Positions 1-8,252 of a stretch of 64,000 nucleotides of DNA are shown here, in pieces (position 1 is the first letter of the stretch; the number at the start of each line of letters is the position of its first letter). The position numbers were made by a program, and so were the translations under genes. Location of the stretch: assembly GCF_015163075.1 (NCBI RefSeq), contig NZ_JADDXU010000003.1, positions 186,001-250,000 on the forward strand, read 5' to 3'. The notes under the pieces were generated by a model. That model saw only the letters and a list, made by a program, of their open reading frames with translations, did no database searches and was not told where the DNA came from. The DNA comes from Streptomyces justiciae (GTDB lineage: Bacteria; Actinomycetota; Actinomycetes; Streptomycetales; Streptomycetaceae).

Positions 1-158
1 TCGCCCTTGGGCGCCGTGGGCGTCGGCTGCTCGGGCTTCGGAGGCGGCGCCTGCTCGGTCTTCTGGGGTGGCGTCGGTTCCGCCGCCGCGGGCGGGGCTT
101 CTTCGGTGATCGCCACGGGTGCGGTACCTCCGGTGGTGCGCGAGGGCGTGGGTTCCAC
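1..158 (-). CDS. 5' end of unknown Pro/Ala/Glu-rich protein (partial)
   Basis: The window cuts this gene. On the minus strand an open frame starts at GTG (158-156), with an AGGGGAGG ribosome binding site about 9 bases upstream, and runs off the left edge without a stop. The roughly 52 visible residues are low complexity, rich in Pro, Ala, Glu and Lys (repeats such as PPKPEQPTPTAPK). This resembles a cytoplasmic or linker N-terminal tail, and no family can be assigned. It is divergent from the RCK-domain gene. Confidence 0.55.
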   Translation of the reverse strand, partial: MEPTPSRTTGGTAPVAITEEAPPAAAEPTPPQKTEQAPPPKPEQPTPTAPKG

Positions 159-302
159 GTGGATTTCCCTCCCCTTGAGTACGCCGGGCGGGAGACGGGC
201 GTTCAGCTCGTGGCAGTCTTTTCCCTCGTGGCGAGCCTTCCGAATCAGAGTCAGCAGGGTCAGCAGGGGCGGCAGGACCAACAGGGGGCCACGGCCGCGC
301 AC

Positions 303-2207
303 ATGGTGGTGTGCGGGGACGACGGGCTCGCCCATCGGCTGGCCGCCGAGTTGCGGGGAGTGTACGGGGAGCAGGTCACGCTCGTCGTACCGGCGTCCGA
401 ACGGACGGTACGGCCGCCCGTGGTCGGGCGGGCCCGGGCCGCGTCGGCAGCGCTGCTCGACCGGGTGGTGAACGCCGCCGCCGGGCGGACCGGCGCGAGT
501 GAACCCGTCGGCGGGGAACGGCTGGTGGAGGCCGCGGAGGCGACCGAGGCCGTGCTCGCCGACGCGGGGGTGGAACGGGCCGCGGCACTGGCGCTCGTGT
601 ATGACGACGACGAGACCAACATCCGCGCCGCGCTGACGGCCCGTCGTCTCAATCCGCGGCTGCGGCTCGTACTGCGGCTCTACAACCGGCGGTTGGGGCA
701 GCACATCGAGGAACTGCTGGATCAGGCTGCCGCGTTGGCCTCCGGTGACAGTGGTGGTGACGGTGGTTTCGATGCTTCTACGACCGTGCTGTCCGATGCC
801 GATACCGCTGCGCCGGCGCTTGTCGCCTCCGCAGTGGCCGGGACCAGCAAGGTCGTGCAGACGGACGGGTTGTTGCTGCGGGCGGTGGAGCGGCCGGCGG
901 GGCAGGGGGGTGGGGCGGGGCTGGCCACGTTGGCGTTGCTGTCGGGTACGGGTAACGGTACGGCGGGAAGTGACGGTGCCGGTGGCGGGGGCGGTGGTGT
1001 CGCCGGGGAGCAGGGGCCTGAGTTGCTGCCGGATGCGGGGGCCGTGCGGGATGCGGTGGGGCGCGGGACCGTGGTGCTGGAGCAGGTGTCGTACGCGGGG
1101 CCCTCGTTGCCCTCGGGGCGGGGTGGGGTCGTGCCGCCGTTCGCCTCGTTGTTCTCGCGGCGGTTGCGGTGGTCGCTGGCCGGGCTCGTGGGGTGTGTGG
1201 CCGCGCTCGCCGTCGCGTTGTCCGTCGTGACGGGTGAGCATCCGCTGTTCGCCACGTACGAGACGCTTCTCGATCTCTTCGCCATCAACGATCCCGCGCT
1301 CGGGGCGCCGATCGGGCGGCAGATCCTGCAACTCCTCGCCGGGCTCGTGGGGTTGTTGCTGCTGCCGGTGCTGCTGGCCGCGGTGCTGGAGGCGCTCGGG
1401 ACCTTCCGGTCGGCGTCGGCGTTGCGGAAACCTCCTCGGGGGCTGGGTGGGCATGTGGTGCTCCTCGGGCTCGGGAAGATCGGTACGCGGGTGCTCACGC
1501 GGTTGCGGGAGCTGGACATTCCTGTGGTGTGTGTCGAGTCGGGGCCCGAGGCGCGGGGGCTTGCCACGGCTCGGCGGTTGCGGGTGCCGGTGGTGCTCGG
1601 GGATGTGACGCAGGAAGGGGTGCTGGAGGCGGCGAAGATCCATCGGGCGCATGCGTTGCTGGCGGTGACCAGTTCGGACACGACGAATCTCGAGGCCGCG
1701 TTGTATGCGCGGTCGGTGCGGCCGGATCTGCGGGTGGTGTTGCGGTTGTACGACGACGACTTCGCGACGGCGGTGTACCGGACGCTTCGGGCCGCGCATC
1801 CTCGGGCGTCGACTCGGAGTCGGAGCGTTTCTCATCTGGCCGCGCCCGCGTTCGCCGGGGCGATGATGGGGCGGCAGATTCTCGGGGCGATTCCTGTGGA
1901 GCGGCGGGTGTTGTTGTTCGCGGCTGTGGAGGTGGGTGGGCATCCGCAGTTGGAGGGGCGGACTGTGGGGGAGGCGTTTCGGGCGGGGGCGTGGCGGGTG
2001 TTGGCGTTGGACACGGCTGCGGGTCGGGATGCGGCGGAGCCGGCGGTGGAGGGGGCGTATGAGGAGGGGGCTGTGCCTTCGGGGCTGGTGTGGGATCTGC
2101 CGGACAACTATGTGCTGAAGGGGGCGGATCGGGTGGTGTTGGCGGCTACGCGGCGGGGGTTGGCGGAGTTGCTGGGGCGGCGTGCGCGGGACGCTGCGCT
2201 GAGCTGA
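303..2207 (+). CDS. Two-RCK (TrkA-N) domain ion channel/NAD-binding protein
   Basis: Predicted membrane protein of the potassium channel/TrkA-N type, likely a nucleotide-regulated ion conductance. From the ATG at 303 (about 634 aa): an N-terminal Rossmann-like RCK domain beginning MVVCGDDG; a Gly-rich linker (DNA about 960-1010); two hydrophobic segments (about 1170-1230 and 1320-1400); then a second RCK domain with the dinucleotide motif GLGKIG, ending in a TrkA-C-like tail. The two RCK domains each carry a VVLRLY/LVLRLY-type strand. The start is uncertain: in-frame GTGs at 159, 210 and 228 lengthen it, but 159 abuts the divergent start. Family membership is clear; the transported ion is inference. 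Confidence 0.8.
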   Translation: MVVCGDDGLAHRLAAELRGVYGEQVTLVVPASERTVRPPVVGRARAASAALLDRVVNAAAGRTGASEPVGGERLVEAAEATEAVLADAGVERAAALALVYDDDETNIRAALTARRLNPRLRLVLRLYNRRLGQHIEELLDQAAALASGDSGGDGGFDASTTVLSDADTAAPALVASAVAGTSKVVQTDGLLLRAVERPAGQGGGAGLATLALLSGTGNGTAGSDGAGGGGGGVAGEQGPELLPDAGAVRDAVGRGTVVLEQVSYAGPSLPSGRGGVVPPFASLFSRRLRWSLAGLVGCVAALAVALSVVTGEHPLFATYETLLDLFAINDPALGAPIGRQILQLLAGLVGLLLLPVLLAAVLEALGTFRSASALRKPPRGLGGHVVLLGLGKIGTRVLTRLRELDIPVVCVESGPEARGLATARRLRVPVVLGDVTQEGVLEAAKIHRAHALLAVTSSDTTNLEAALYARSVRPDLRVVLRLYDDDFATAVYRTLRAAHPRASTRSRSVSHLAAPAFAGAMMGRQILGAIPVERRVLLFAAVEVGGHPQLEGRTVGEAFRAGAWRVLALDTAAGRDAAEPAVEGAYEEGAVPSGLVWDLPDNYVLKGADRVVLAATRRGLAELLGRRARDAALS

Positions 2208-2766
2208 GGCGGCTGGCCGGGCACTTGGCGTGGGGTGCTGGGCGGGGGCGTGGGTGTCGTTTGCCCGGCGGTGGGGCTGGGCGGGGGTGGGGTGGGGTTG
2301 GGCGGAGGTGGGTGTCACTCGCCCGGCGTGGGGCTGGGCGCCGGGGGGGTGCGCGTGGGGGTGGGTTTCGCTCGCCCGCGCTGGCGGGGTGCCGCTGCGC
2401 CCACCCGTGCCGCCCCAGCGGGACGGCTGCCCGCAGCCACGTAGGAATACGGGTGCCGCTGCTCGGGTGGGCACCGCCCCAGCGGGACGGCTGCCCGCAG
2501 CCACGTAGGAAACGGGTGCCGCTGCTTAGGTGGGCGCCGCCCCAGCGGGACGACTGCCCGCAGCCACGTAGGGACACGGGTGCCGCTGCTCGGGTGGGCA
2601 CCGCCCGAGCGGCACGCCTGCCCGCAGCCACGTAGGGACACGGGTGCCGCTGCTCGGGTGGGCGCCGCCCCAGCGCACGGCTGCCTGCGGCTGCGGCAGG
2701 TGAACGGCGGACGCCGTCCCAACGGGACAGCCGTCCGCTGTGGTGGGGCGGCGGCTCGGTGTTTGG
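2208..2766. repeat. Intergenic repeat region: dispersed GC-rich element with 64-bp tandem units
   Basis: No gene is supported in this 559-bp gap between convergent genes. 2208-2373 is G-rich low complexity. A core at 2374-2436 (starting GCCCGCGCTGGCGGGGTGCC) recurs at 59268-59331. From 2410 four near-identical units of 63-64 bp follow (2410, 2474, 2537, 2601) plus a partial fifth at 2665. Each holds CCGCCCCAGCGGGACGGCTG and GCAGCCACGTAGG or close variants. All frames can read through it, so long open frames here are artefacts. It may also act as the transcription end for both neighbours, which is inference. Confidence 0.85.
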
Positions 2767-4638
2767 TTATGCGCGTGTGGGCGGGGTTCCCAAGTGCCTT
2801 TCTGCGAAGTCCAGTTCCAGGCGCACCTGCTTGATTCGTTCGTCCACCACCAGCGAACCGTGGCCCGCGTCGTAGCGGTACACCTCGTGTACCGCGCCCC
2901 TTGTCTCCAGGCGCTTCACGTAGTTGTCGATCTGGCGGATCGGGCAGCGGGGGTCGTTGACGCCGGCGGAGATGTAGACCGGGGCCTTGACCTGGTCGAC
3001 GTAGGTGAGGGGGGACGAAGCCTCGAAGCGTTCCGGGACTTCTTCCGGGGTGCCGCCCAGGAGCGTGCGGTCCATGGCCTTCAGGGCTTCCATCTCGTCG
3101 TGGTACGCCGTGACGTAGTCGGCGACCGGGACCGCCGCGATGCCGAGGGTCCACGCGTCGGGCTGGGTGCCGAGGCCGAGGAGGGTGAGGTAGCCGCCCC
3201 AGGAACCGCCGGTGAGGATCAGGCGGGTGGGGTCGGCGAGGCCGGACGTCACCGCCCATTCCCGGACCGCCGCGATGTCCTCCAGCTCGATCAGGCCGAC
3301 TCGGTGCTTGAGGGCGTCCGTCCAGGCTCGGCCGTAGCCCGTCGAGCCGCGGTAGTTGACACGGACCACCGCGTACCCGTGGTCCACCCAGGCCGCCGGG
3401 CCCGCCGCGAACGCGTCGCTGTCGTGCCAGGTCGGGCCGCCGTGGATGTCGAAGACCGTGGGGAGCGGGCCGCTCGCGCCCGCCGGCTTCTGGACCAGGG
3501 CGTGGATGCGGCCGCCGGGGCCCTCCACCCACACGTCCTCCACCGGCACTGAGCCAGGGGACTTCATGCCCGGTGGGTCCAGGACGACCACGCCGGTCGT
3601 GGAGCGGACCGTCGAGGGCTCTGCCGCCGACGACCAGAGGTACTCCACGCTGCCGTCGGGGCGGGCCGTCGCGCCGGAGACCGAGCCCGCCGGGGTGGGG
3701 ACCTTCACCAGGTCGCGGGTCGTCAGGTCGTAGCGGAACAGCTCGCTGCGGGCCTCGAAGCTGTGGGCGATGAGCAGGCCCGTGCCGTCCGGGTACCACT
3801 CCGCGCTGACGTCGCCCGGCAGCTCCAGTGCCAGGTCCGTCTCCTCCCCCGACGCCACGTCCCACACCAGCGGCTCCCAACGCCCCCGGCGCTGATGCCC
3901 GATGAGCAGGCGGCTGTCCCCGTCGACCGGCGCGAAGCCCAGGACCTCCAGACCCAGCTCCTCGGTGCCGCCCTTGGTGTCGTCCAGCTCGGCGACCGGC
4001 GTGCCGTCGAGGCGGACCACACGCAGCGCCGAGTGCATCGCGTCGCCGTGCTCGGTGTGCTCCAGGGCGATCAGCGAGCCGTCGTGGGAGAGGTCGCCGA
4101 CGCCCGCGGACTCGCGGTGCCGGTAGATCTCCACCGGGGTCTCGCCGGTGCGGGCGACATAGATCGTCGTACCGTCCTCGTCGGTCGAGCGGCCGACCAC
4201 CGCCGTGCGGCCGTCGCGGCCGAGAGCCAGGCCCGCCGGGTAGGAGGCGTCGAGGCCGGGGGCGGCCGGTTCGTCCGGGCCGCCCTCGAAGGGCTGGCGG
4301 CGCCAGACGCCGAACTCGTCGCCGTCCTTGTCGTCGAACCACCAGATCCACGCGCCGTCCGGGGTGAGCACGCCGTCCGTCGTGCCGTTCGGCCGGTCGG
4401 TGACCTGGCGCTGGGCGCCGGTGGCCCGGTCCCAGGCGTACAGCTCGTACGTCCCTGTCGCGTTCGACACGAACAGGGAGCGGTCCGGGGCGTCCTCCGC
4501 CCAGTCCGGCAGGGAGACCCGGGGCGCCCGGAAGCGCTTCTCCCACTCCGGCATCGCTTCCTGCCGTGCGCTCGCAACACCCTGAAGGTCGCTCTGTTCG
4601 TTCTGCTCGGGCGCGGCGGACCCGTTGCTCTCAGTCAT
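2767..4638 (-). CDS. S9 family prolyl oligopeptidase-type serine peptidase
   Basis: 623-aa alpha/beta-hydrolase peptidase of the acylaminoacyl-peptidase/oligopeptidase type, expected to cleave short peptides. No signal peptide is visible, so it is probably cytosolic. The N-terminal ~370 residues form a beta-propeller with repeats of the YELYAWDRATG, WIWWFDDKDG and ARPDGSVEYLW kind. The C-terminal catalytic domain has the nucleophile Ser479 in GGSWGG, Asp562 in VNDPRCP and His593 in AGHGS, so the triad is complete. The ATG start gives a full-length family member. It is transcribed toward the repeat region. Confidence 0.93.
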   Translation of the reverse strand: MTESNGSAAPEQNEQSDLQGVASARQEAMPEWEKRFRAPRVSLPDWAEDAPDRSLFVSNATGTYELYAWDRATGAQRQVTDRPNGTTDGVLTPDGAWIWWFDDKDGDEFGVWRRQPFEGGPDEPAAPGLDASYPAGLALGRDGRTAVVGRSTDEDGTTIYVARTGETPVEIYRHRESAGVGDLSHDGSLIALEHTEHGDAMHSALRVVRLDGTPVAELDDTKGGTEELGLEVLGFAPVDGDSRLLIGHQRRGRWEPLVWDVASGEETDLALELPGDVSAEWYPDGTGLLIAHSFEARSELFRYDLTTRDLVKVPTPAGSVSGATARPDGSVEYLWSSAAEPSTVRSTTGVVVLDPPGMKSPGSVPVEDVWVEGPGGRIHALVQKPAGASGPLPTVFDIHGGPTWHDSDAFAAGPAAWVDHGYAVVRVNYRGSTGYGRAWTDALKHRVGLIELEDIAAVREWAVTSGLADPTRLILTGGSWGGYLTLLGLGTQPDAWTLGIAAVPVADYVTAYHDEMEALKAMDRTLLGGTPEEVPERFEASSPLTYVDQVKAPVYISAGVNDPRCPIRQIDNYVKRLETRGAVHEVYRYDAGHGSLVVDERIKQVRLELDFAERHLGTPPTRA

Positions 4639-4687
4639 GGGCCCATACTGCCCGCCCGCACAGACACATCACGGGCGGGGTGCACAG

Positions 4688-4717
4688 CCTGTGGACAACT
4701 CATTGCCTGTGGACAAC
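4688..4717 (-). promoter_or_regulatory. Pair of DnaA-box-like sites upstream of the S9 peptidase
   Basis: TGTGGACAA occurs at 4690-4698 and again at 4708-4716, within the longer direct repeat CCTGTGGACAAC. Read on the minus strand both are TTGTCCACA, the preferred DnaA box of Streptomyces (known from oriC studies). They lie 18 bp apart, in the same orientation, between the divergent S9 peptidase and NTF2-like genes. DnaA binding here is inference. Confidence 0.45.
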
Positions 4718-4765
4718 CCGGCCGGACGGGACCGATTGTCAGTGGGCGGGTGCAGACTCGTCCGC

Positions 4766-5140
4766 ATGACCGAGCTGCGCAAGACAGTCGAGACCTTCTG
4801 GGCCTCCGCGGAGGCGCGGGACTGGGAGACGTTCGCGGGGACGCTCGCCGCGGACGTGGTGTACACGGCGCCGCAGTCGCGGGAGCGGGTCCGCGGGCGG
4901 GAGCGGTACGTGCGGTTCAACCGGGAGTATCCGGGCGACTGGCACCTCAGGATCGAGCGCATCGTCGCCGAGCCGGGGCAGGTCGTCACCTGGATCCACT
5001 TCGCGGTGGGACTGGAGGAGATGTACGGCATCTCGTTCTTCACGGGGGACGAGTCCGGACGTATATCGGCTATTGCCGACTTCTGGCCGGAGCCGTACGA
5101 GCCGCCCCAGTGGCGCGACCACCTCGCCGAGCGGTACTGA
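4766..5140 (+). CDS. NTF2-like/SnoaL-fold family protein
   Basis: 124-aa single-domain protein of the cone-shaped NTF2-like fold. It has an N-terminal helix (TVETFWASAEARDWETFAGT), the ADDVVY-like strand LAADVVYTAP and a C-terminal ADFWPEPYEPP segment, as in SnoaL-like and nuclear-transport-factor-2-like proteins. Members bind small hydrophobic ligands or act as isomerases or hydrolases; no substrate can be assigned. The ATG is chosen because the family pattern begins directly after it; the upstream extension is not family-like. No strong Shine-Dalgarno is visible, so translation may be leaderless. Confidence 0.8.
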   Translation: MTELRKTVETFWASAEARDWETFAGTLAADVVYTAPQSRERVRGRERYVRFNREYPGDWHLRIERIVAEPGQVVTWIHFAVGLEEMYGISFFTGDESGRISAIADFWPEPYEPPQWRDHLAERY

Positions 5141-5192
5141 GCGCACCGACCCCGCGGGCCGGCGCTGCCGGGCTGCCCCGTACCGTTGAGGT

Positions 5193-5978
5193 GTGTACCG
5201 GTTTCTGCTGACGCCCCGTTGGTGGGGGATCAACGTCTTCGTGCTGCTCGCCATCCCGTTCTGCGTGTTCATGGGGTCCTGGCAGCTGAGCCGCTTCGAG
5301 GAGCGGATGCAGAGCCACGACCAGGCGACCGCGCAGGCCGCGTCCAACAAGCGGGAGGCCGCGGCCCCGCTGGCCGAGCTGCTGCCGGTGGACCAGGAGA
5401 CGTCCGGGCGGCAGGCCACGGTGAGCGGGCGGTACGGCAAGCAGTTGCTGGTGCCGGGGCGGGAGCTGGACGGAAAGCGCGGGTTCTACGTGCTGACGCT
5501 GCTGCGCACCGACGGCGGCAAGGCGCTGCCGGTGGTGCGGGGCTGGCTGCCGGGGGACGCCGACCCGGCGAAGGCGCCGGCCGCACCCAAGGGTGAGGTC
5601 ACCGTCACGGGCGCCTTGCAGGCGTCCGAGCAGCCCGGGGAGAACGGCGTCAGTGCGCAGGGCGGGCTGCCCGCGGGGCAGACCTCGGCGATCAGCGCGG
5701 CCTCGCTGGTGAACCTGGTGTCGTACGACCTGTACGACGCCTGGATCACCCTGTACAAGGCCGATGCCGGGATGAAGGCGGTGCCCGCGAGCGCGCCGGC
5801 CGACAGCGGGCTGAACCTGAAGGCGTTCCAGAACCTCGGCTACACCGGCGAGTGGTTCGTGTTCGCCGGGTTCGTGGTCTTCATGTGGTTCCGGTTGCTG
5901 CGCCGCGAGGTGGAGTTCGCCCGGGACGCGGAGCTGGGCCTGGTGCCCGAGGAGAGCGAGCAGCGAGCGGCTGTCTGA
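5193..5978 (+). CDS. SURF1 family cytochrome oxidase assembly protein
   Basis: 261-aa membrane protein with the classic SURF1 layout: an N-terminal transmembrane helix after MYRFLLTPRWWG, the GSWQLSRFEE motif, a central periplasm-side domain with VSGRYGKQLLVPGRELDGK and VVRGWLPGD, and a C-terminal helix (GEWFVFAGFVVFMWFRLLRREVE, split here by its family pattern). SURF1 supports heme/copper assembly of cytochrome c oxidase. The GTG start gives a complete family N-terminus. It follows the NTF2-like gene by 52 bp and may be cotranscribed with it. Confidence 0.92.
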   Translation: MYRFLLTPRWWGINVFVLLAIPFCVFMGSWQLSRFEERMQSHDQATAQAASNKREAAAPLAELLPVDQETSGRQATVSGRYGKQLLVPGRELDGKRGFYVLTLLRTDGGKALPVVRGWLPGDADPAKAPAAPKGEVTVTGALQASEQPGENGVSAQGGLPAGQTSAISAASLVNLVSYDLYDAWITLYKADAGMKAVPASAPADSGLNLKAFQNLGYTGEWFVFAGFVVFMWFRLLRREVEFARDAELGLVPEESEQRAAV

Positions 5979-6049
5979 CGCCGGCCGGCATCAAACAGCG
6001 TCAACGGCTTCGGCATCGAGCAGCACCGACGAACGCCCCCGTCGGCGTC

Positions 6050-7201
6050 CTACGACGCCGCCAGCACGCCCGTCCAGTAGACCGTCCCCGCGCACGCGTT
6101 GCTCACCGTCGTCGTGGCCGAGGCCACGCCGCCCTCGGCGGAGTTGGTGATGGTGACGCTGCCGTCGGCCGTGCCGCCGTCCTCCGTGACGAGCTGGGTG
6201 GTGGTGCCGGTGTCGCCGCCGGTGGAGGTGCCCTCCGTGGTGGTGCCGGTCTCGCTCGGAGACGGGTCCGGTGACGGGTCCGGGTCGCCGCCCTGGACGG
6301 GGCAGGTCTCCGAGGGGACCCAGGCGAACTTCACGTCGTAGGAGGCGCCGGGCTGGAGGACCAGGGAGGCGAGTTCCGTGGACGGGTCGGGCAGGGAGGC
6401 CGCGGCGTCACCGGCGGTGTGCCGGGCCTGGCCGACCTTGGAGTAGTCCGCCGCTCCCGCGACCGCGAGGCTGATCGAGCCGGGGCCCGCGATGGAGCAG
6501 GCGGCCGTGGAGGTGTTGGTGTAGCGGAAGGTGCCGTAGACCGCGCCGGAGGCGTCCGCGGCACCGGCGTTGGCCGTGGCCGAGCCGAGTTCCGTGGCCG
6601 TACAGACGGGGACGCCGACGGTGCTGGTCGCGGACGGGTCGGTGGCGCCGGCGGTGCCGCCGCCGGTGGAGGAGCCCTTGCCCTCCTTGTCGCCCTTGTG
6701 GTCGCCCTTGTCCTTGTCCTCGACCTTGCCGGAGCTGCCCCCGGAGGTGGACTCGCCGCCGTCGGGGCCCTTGCCCTCGCTGGCGCCGCCCTGGGCCTGC
6801 GAGTAGTGGCCCGCGTTCAGCGGGTCGGCGTCGGAGCCGGTGGCGCCGGAGACGTGCAGCAGGGCGGGGACGGCGGTGCCGATGAAGAGCGCCGCGGCGG
6901 CCATGCCGACGAGGGCCTGCCGCTTGCGGGCCCGGCGGGCGGGCACCGCCTGCCGCAGGTGGTCCAGCGTGCCGTCGCGCGGTTCGATCTCCTGGACCGC
7001 CTGGTGCAGCATGCGGCGCAGAGCCAGCTCGTCCGAGTCGAACCCGTCGTCGGGGCTCTGGTCGTCGAGGCCGTGGTTCACAGTTCCGTTCCCAGCGTGT
7101 GATTGCTTCGGGGTGTCCTGCCCGTCCCCGCCCGGCTCGTGCCAGTCGAAGGGGCGGTGCAGGTGGCGCCGCCCGTCCCGGCCTTCGTGGTCCCCGCTCA
7201 T
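6050..7201 (-). CDS. Single-pass membrane protein coupled to sigma factor (putative anti-sigma-like partner)
   Basis: 383-aa protein whose ATG overlaps the sigma factor stop as ATGA, so the two are translationally coupled. Order: a ~95-residue acidic/His-rich cytoplasmic part (with LALRRMLHQAVQEIEPRDGT), one transmembrane helix (LVGMAAAALFIGTAVPALL), a low-complexity Gly/Ser/Lys/Asp linker, then an exported domain with paired Cys (VPVCTATELG, FRYTNTSTAACSIAGPGS) similar to DUF4232-type ectodomains, and a Thr/Gly-rich tail. Context suggests it senses an extracellular signal and restrains the sigma factor. No ZAS zinc motif is seen, so anti-sigma activity is inference. Confidence 0.75.
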   Translation of the reverse strand: MSGDHEGRDGRRHLHRPFDWHEPGGDGQDTPKQSHAGNGTVNHGLDDQSPDDGFDSDELALRRMLHQAVQEIEPRDGTLDHLRQAVPARRARKRQALVGMAAAALFIGTAVPALLHVSGATGSDADPLNAGHYSQAQGGASEGKGPDGGESTSGGSSGKVEDKDKGDHKGDKEGKGSSTGGGTAGATDPSATSTVGVPVCTATELGSATANAGAADASGAVYGTFRYTNTSTAACSIAGPGSISLAVAGAADYSKVGQARHTAGDAAASLPDPSTELASLVLQPGASYDVKFAWVPSETCPVQGGDPDPSPDPSPSETGTTTEGTSTGGDTGTTTQLVTEDGGTADGSVTITNSAEGGVASATTTVSNACAGTVYWTGVLAAS

Positions 7202-7872
7202 GCCGGTGCCTCCATGGCGACGCGCAGCGCGGCGATGCCGCGGGAGCCGTACGCCTTCACCGAGCCGAGGGAGATCCCGAGGGTCTCGGCGACCTGCGCC
7301 TCGGTCATGTCCGCGAAGTAGCGCAGGACGAGGACCTCGCGCTGGCGGCGCTGGAGTCCCTTCATCGCCTTGATGAGGGAGTCGCGCTCCAGCTGGTCGT
7401 ACGCACCTTCCTCGGCGCTCGCCATGTCCGGCATCGGCTTGGACAGCAGCTTCAGTCCGAGGATGCGGCGGCGCAGGGCCGAGCGGGAGAGGTTGACGAC
7501 GGTCTGGCGCAGGTACGCGAGCGTCTTGTCGCGGTCGCGGACGCGTTTGCGGGCGGAGTGGACGCGGATGAAGGCCTCCTGGACGACGTCCTCGCAGGAG
7601 GCGGTGTCGTCGAGGAGGAGGGCGGCGAGACGCAGCAGGGAGCTGTAGTGCGCCCGGTAGGTCTCGGTGAGGTGGTCGACGGTCGTGCCGGCCGCCGTGA
7701 CGTCCTCGGCGCCGTCGCGCTGGTTCGGGATGCGGGCGGGCCGCGCTGCGGGCATGGGCGCGATCACCGGCATGCCGCCGGGCGTGCCGGGCATGCGGGG
7801 TCGTAGGGCCGCGGGGCGGGGCCGAAGGGCCGTACCGCCACGTGCCGCGCTGAAGTCGAGTACCTCTGCCAC
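7198..7872 (-). CDS. SigE-family ECF-type RNA polymerase sigma factor
   Basis: 224 aa. After an unusual ~60-residue Pro/Arg-rich N-terminal extension come sigma region 2 (YRAHYSSLLRLAALLLDD, VVQEAFIRVH) and region 4 (LQRRQREVLVLRYFADM, then the helix-turn-helix VAETLGISLGSVKAYGSR). This matches the actinobacterial SigE-family group. The GTG start is weakly supported (no clear ribosome binding site); an internal start would shorten the extension. Its stop overlaps the start of the membrane gene downstream. The regulon is unknown. Confidence 0.9.
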   Translation of the reverse strand: MAEVLDFSAARGGTALRPRPAALRPRMPGTPGGMPVIAPMPAARPARIPNQRDGAEDVTAAGTTVDHLTETYRAHYSSLLRLAALLLDDTASCEDVVQEAFIRVHSARKRVRDRDKTLAYLRQTVVNLSRSALRRRILGLKLLSKPMPDMASAEEGAYDQLERDSLIKAMKGLQRRQREVLVLRYFADMTEAQVAETLGISLGSVKAYGSRGIAALRVAMEAPA

Positions 7873-8252
7873 GCCAGTTGGACACGGCTACCCCCGTGAG
7901 GGTTGTACGTGCCGGGCGTCACTTTTGCGTCGGACCGCGCTATGTCACGCGACACAGCCCCCCGTCTTGTGTCAGGCAGCACTACTGACCGTGCGTCAAG
8001 CGCCCTCATGCCTACCCGCTCTTCCCCTATGTCCTGAATGGTTCGGGGCGTCCCCACGCCCCTTGCAGCATCCCCGCGCCCCCGGGAGGGCGTACGCCCT
8101 CATGAAGGGCGTTCGCAAAGACGCTCCCCGCCCTTCACGCGGTTGCGGAGAGCGGGGAGGAAAATCTTCGGACGACAACGACGTCCGCAGCAAGTGGTCC
8201 GGACCATCGACCGGCTCACACTTGGTTCACAGATCTTACAAACCTGTCGAGG
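7873..8252. other. Intergenic region upstream of sigma factor, no gene seen
   Basis: This 380-bp gap lies between asd (transcribed toward it) and the sigma factor gene (reading away on the same strand). It must hold the asd transcript end and the sigma promoter. No convincing -10/-35 pair, strong hairpin, RNA gene or conserved open frame was recognised. 8080-8170 is moderately purine-rich, and the stretch nearest asd is comparatively A+T-rich for this genome. Confidence 0.5.

Noticed and set aside
722..1681. Long minus-strand open frame opposite the RCK-domain gene
   Set aside because: Ser/Pro/Arg-rich shadow of a high-GC coding region with no start signal or family pattern.
2410..2690. CRISPR-like array
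   Set aside because: Units are continuous near-identical 63-64 bp copies with no unique spacers and no cas genes nearby; it is a tandem repeat.
6050..7885. 611-codon open frame joining the membrane protein with sequence antisense-free but out of frame to the sigma factor
   Set aside because: The first ~228 codons are an alternative frame of the sigma gene; the coupled ATG at 7201 is the credible start.
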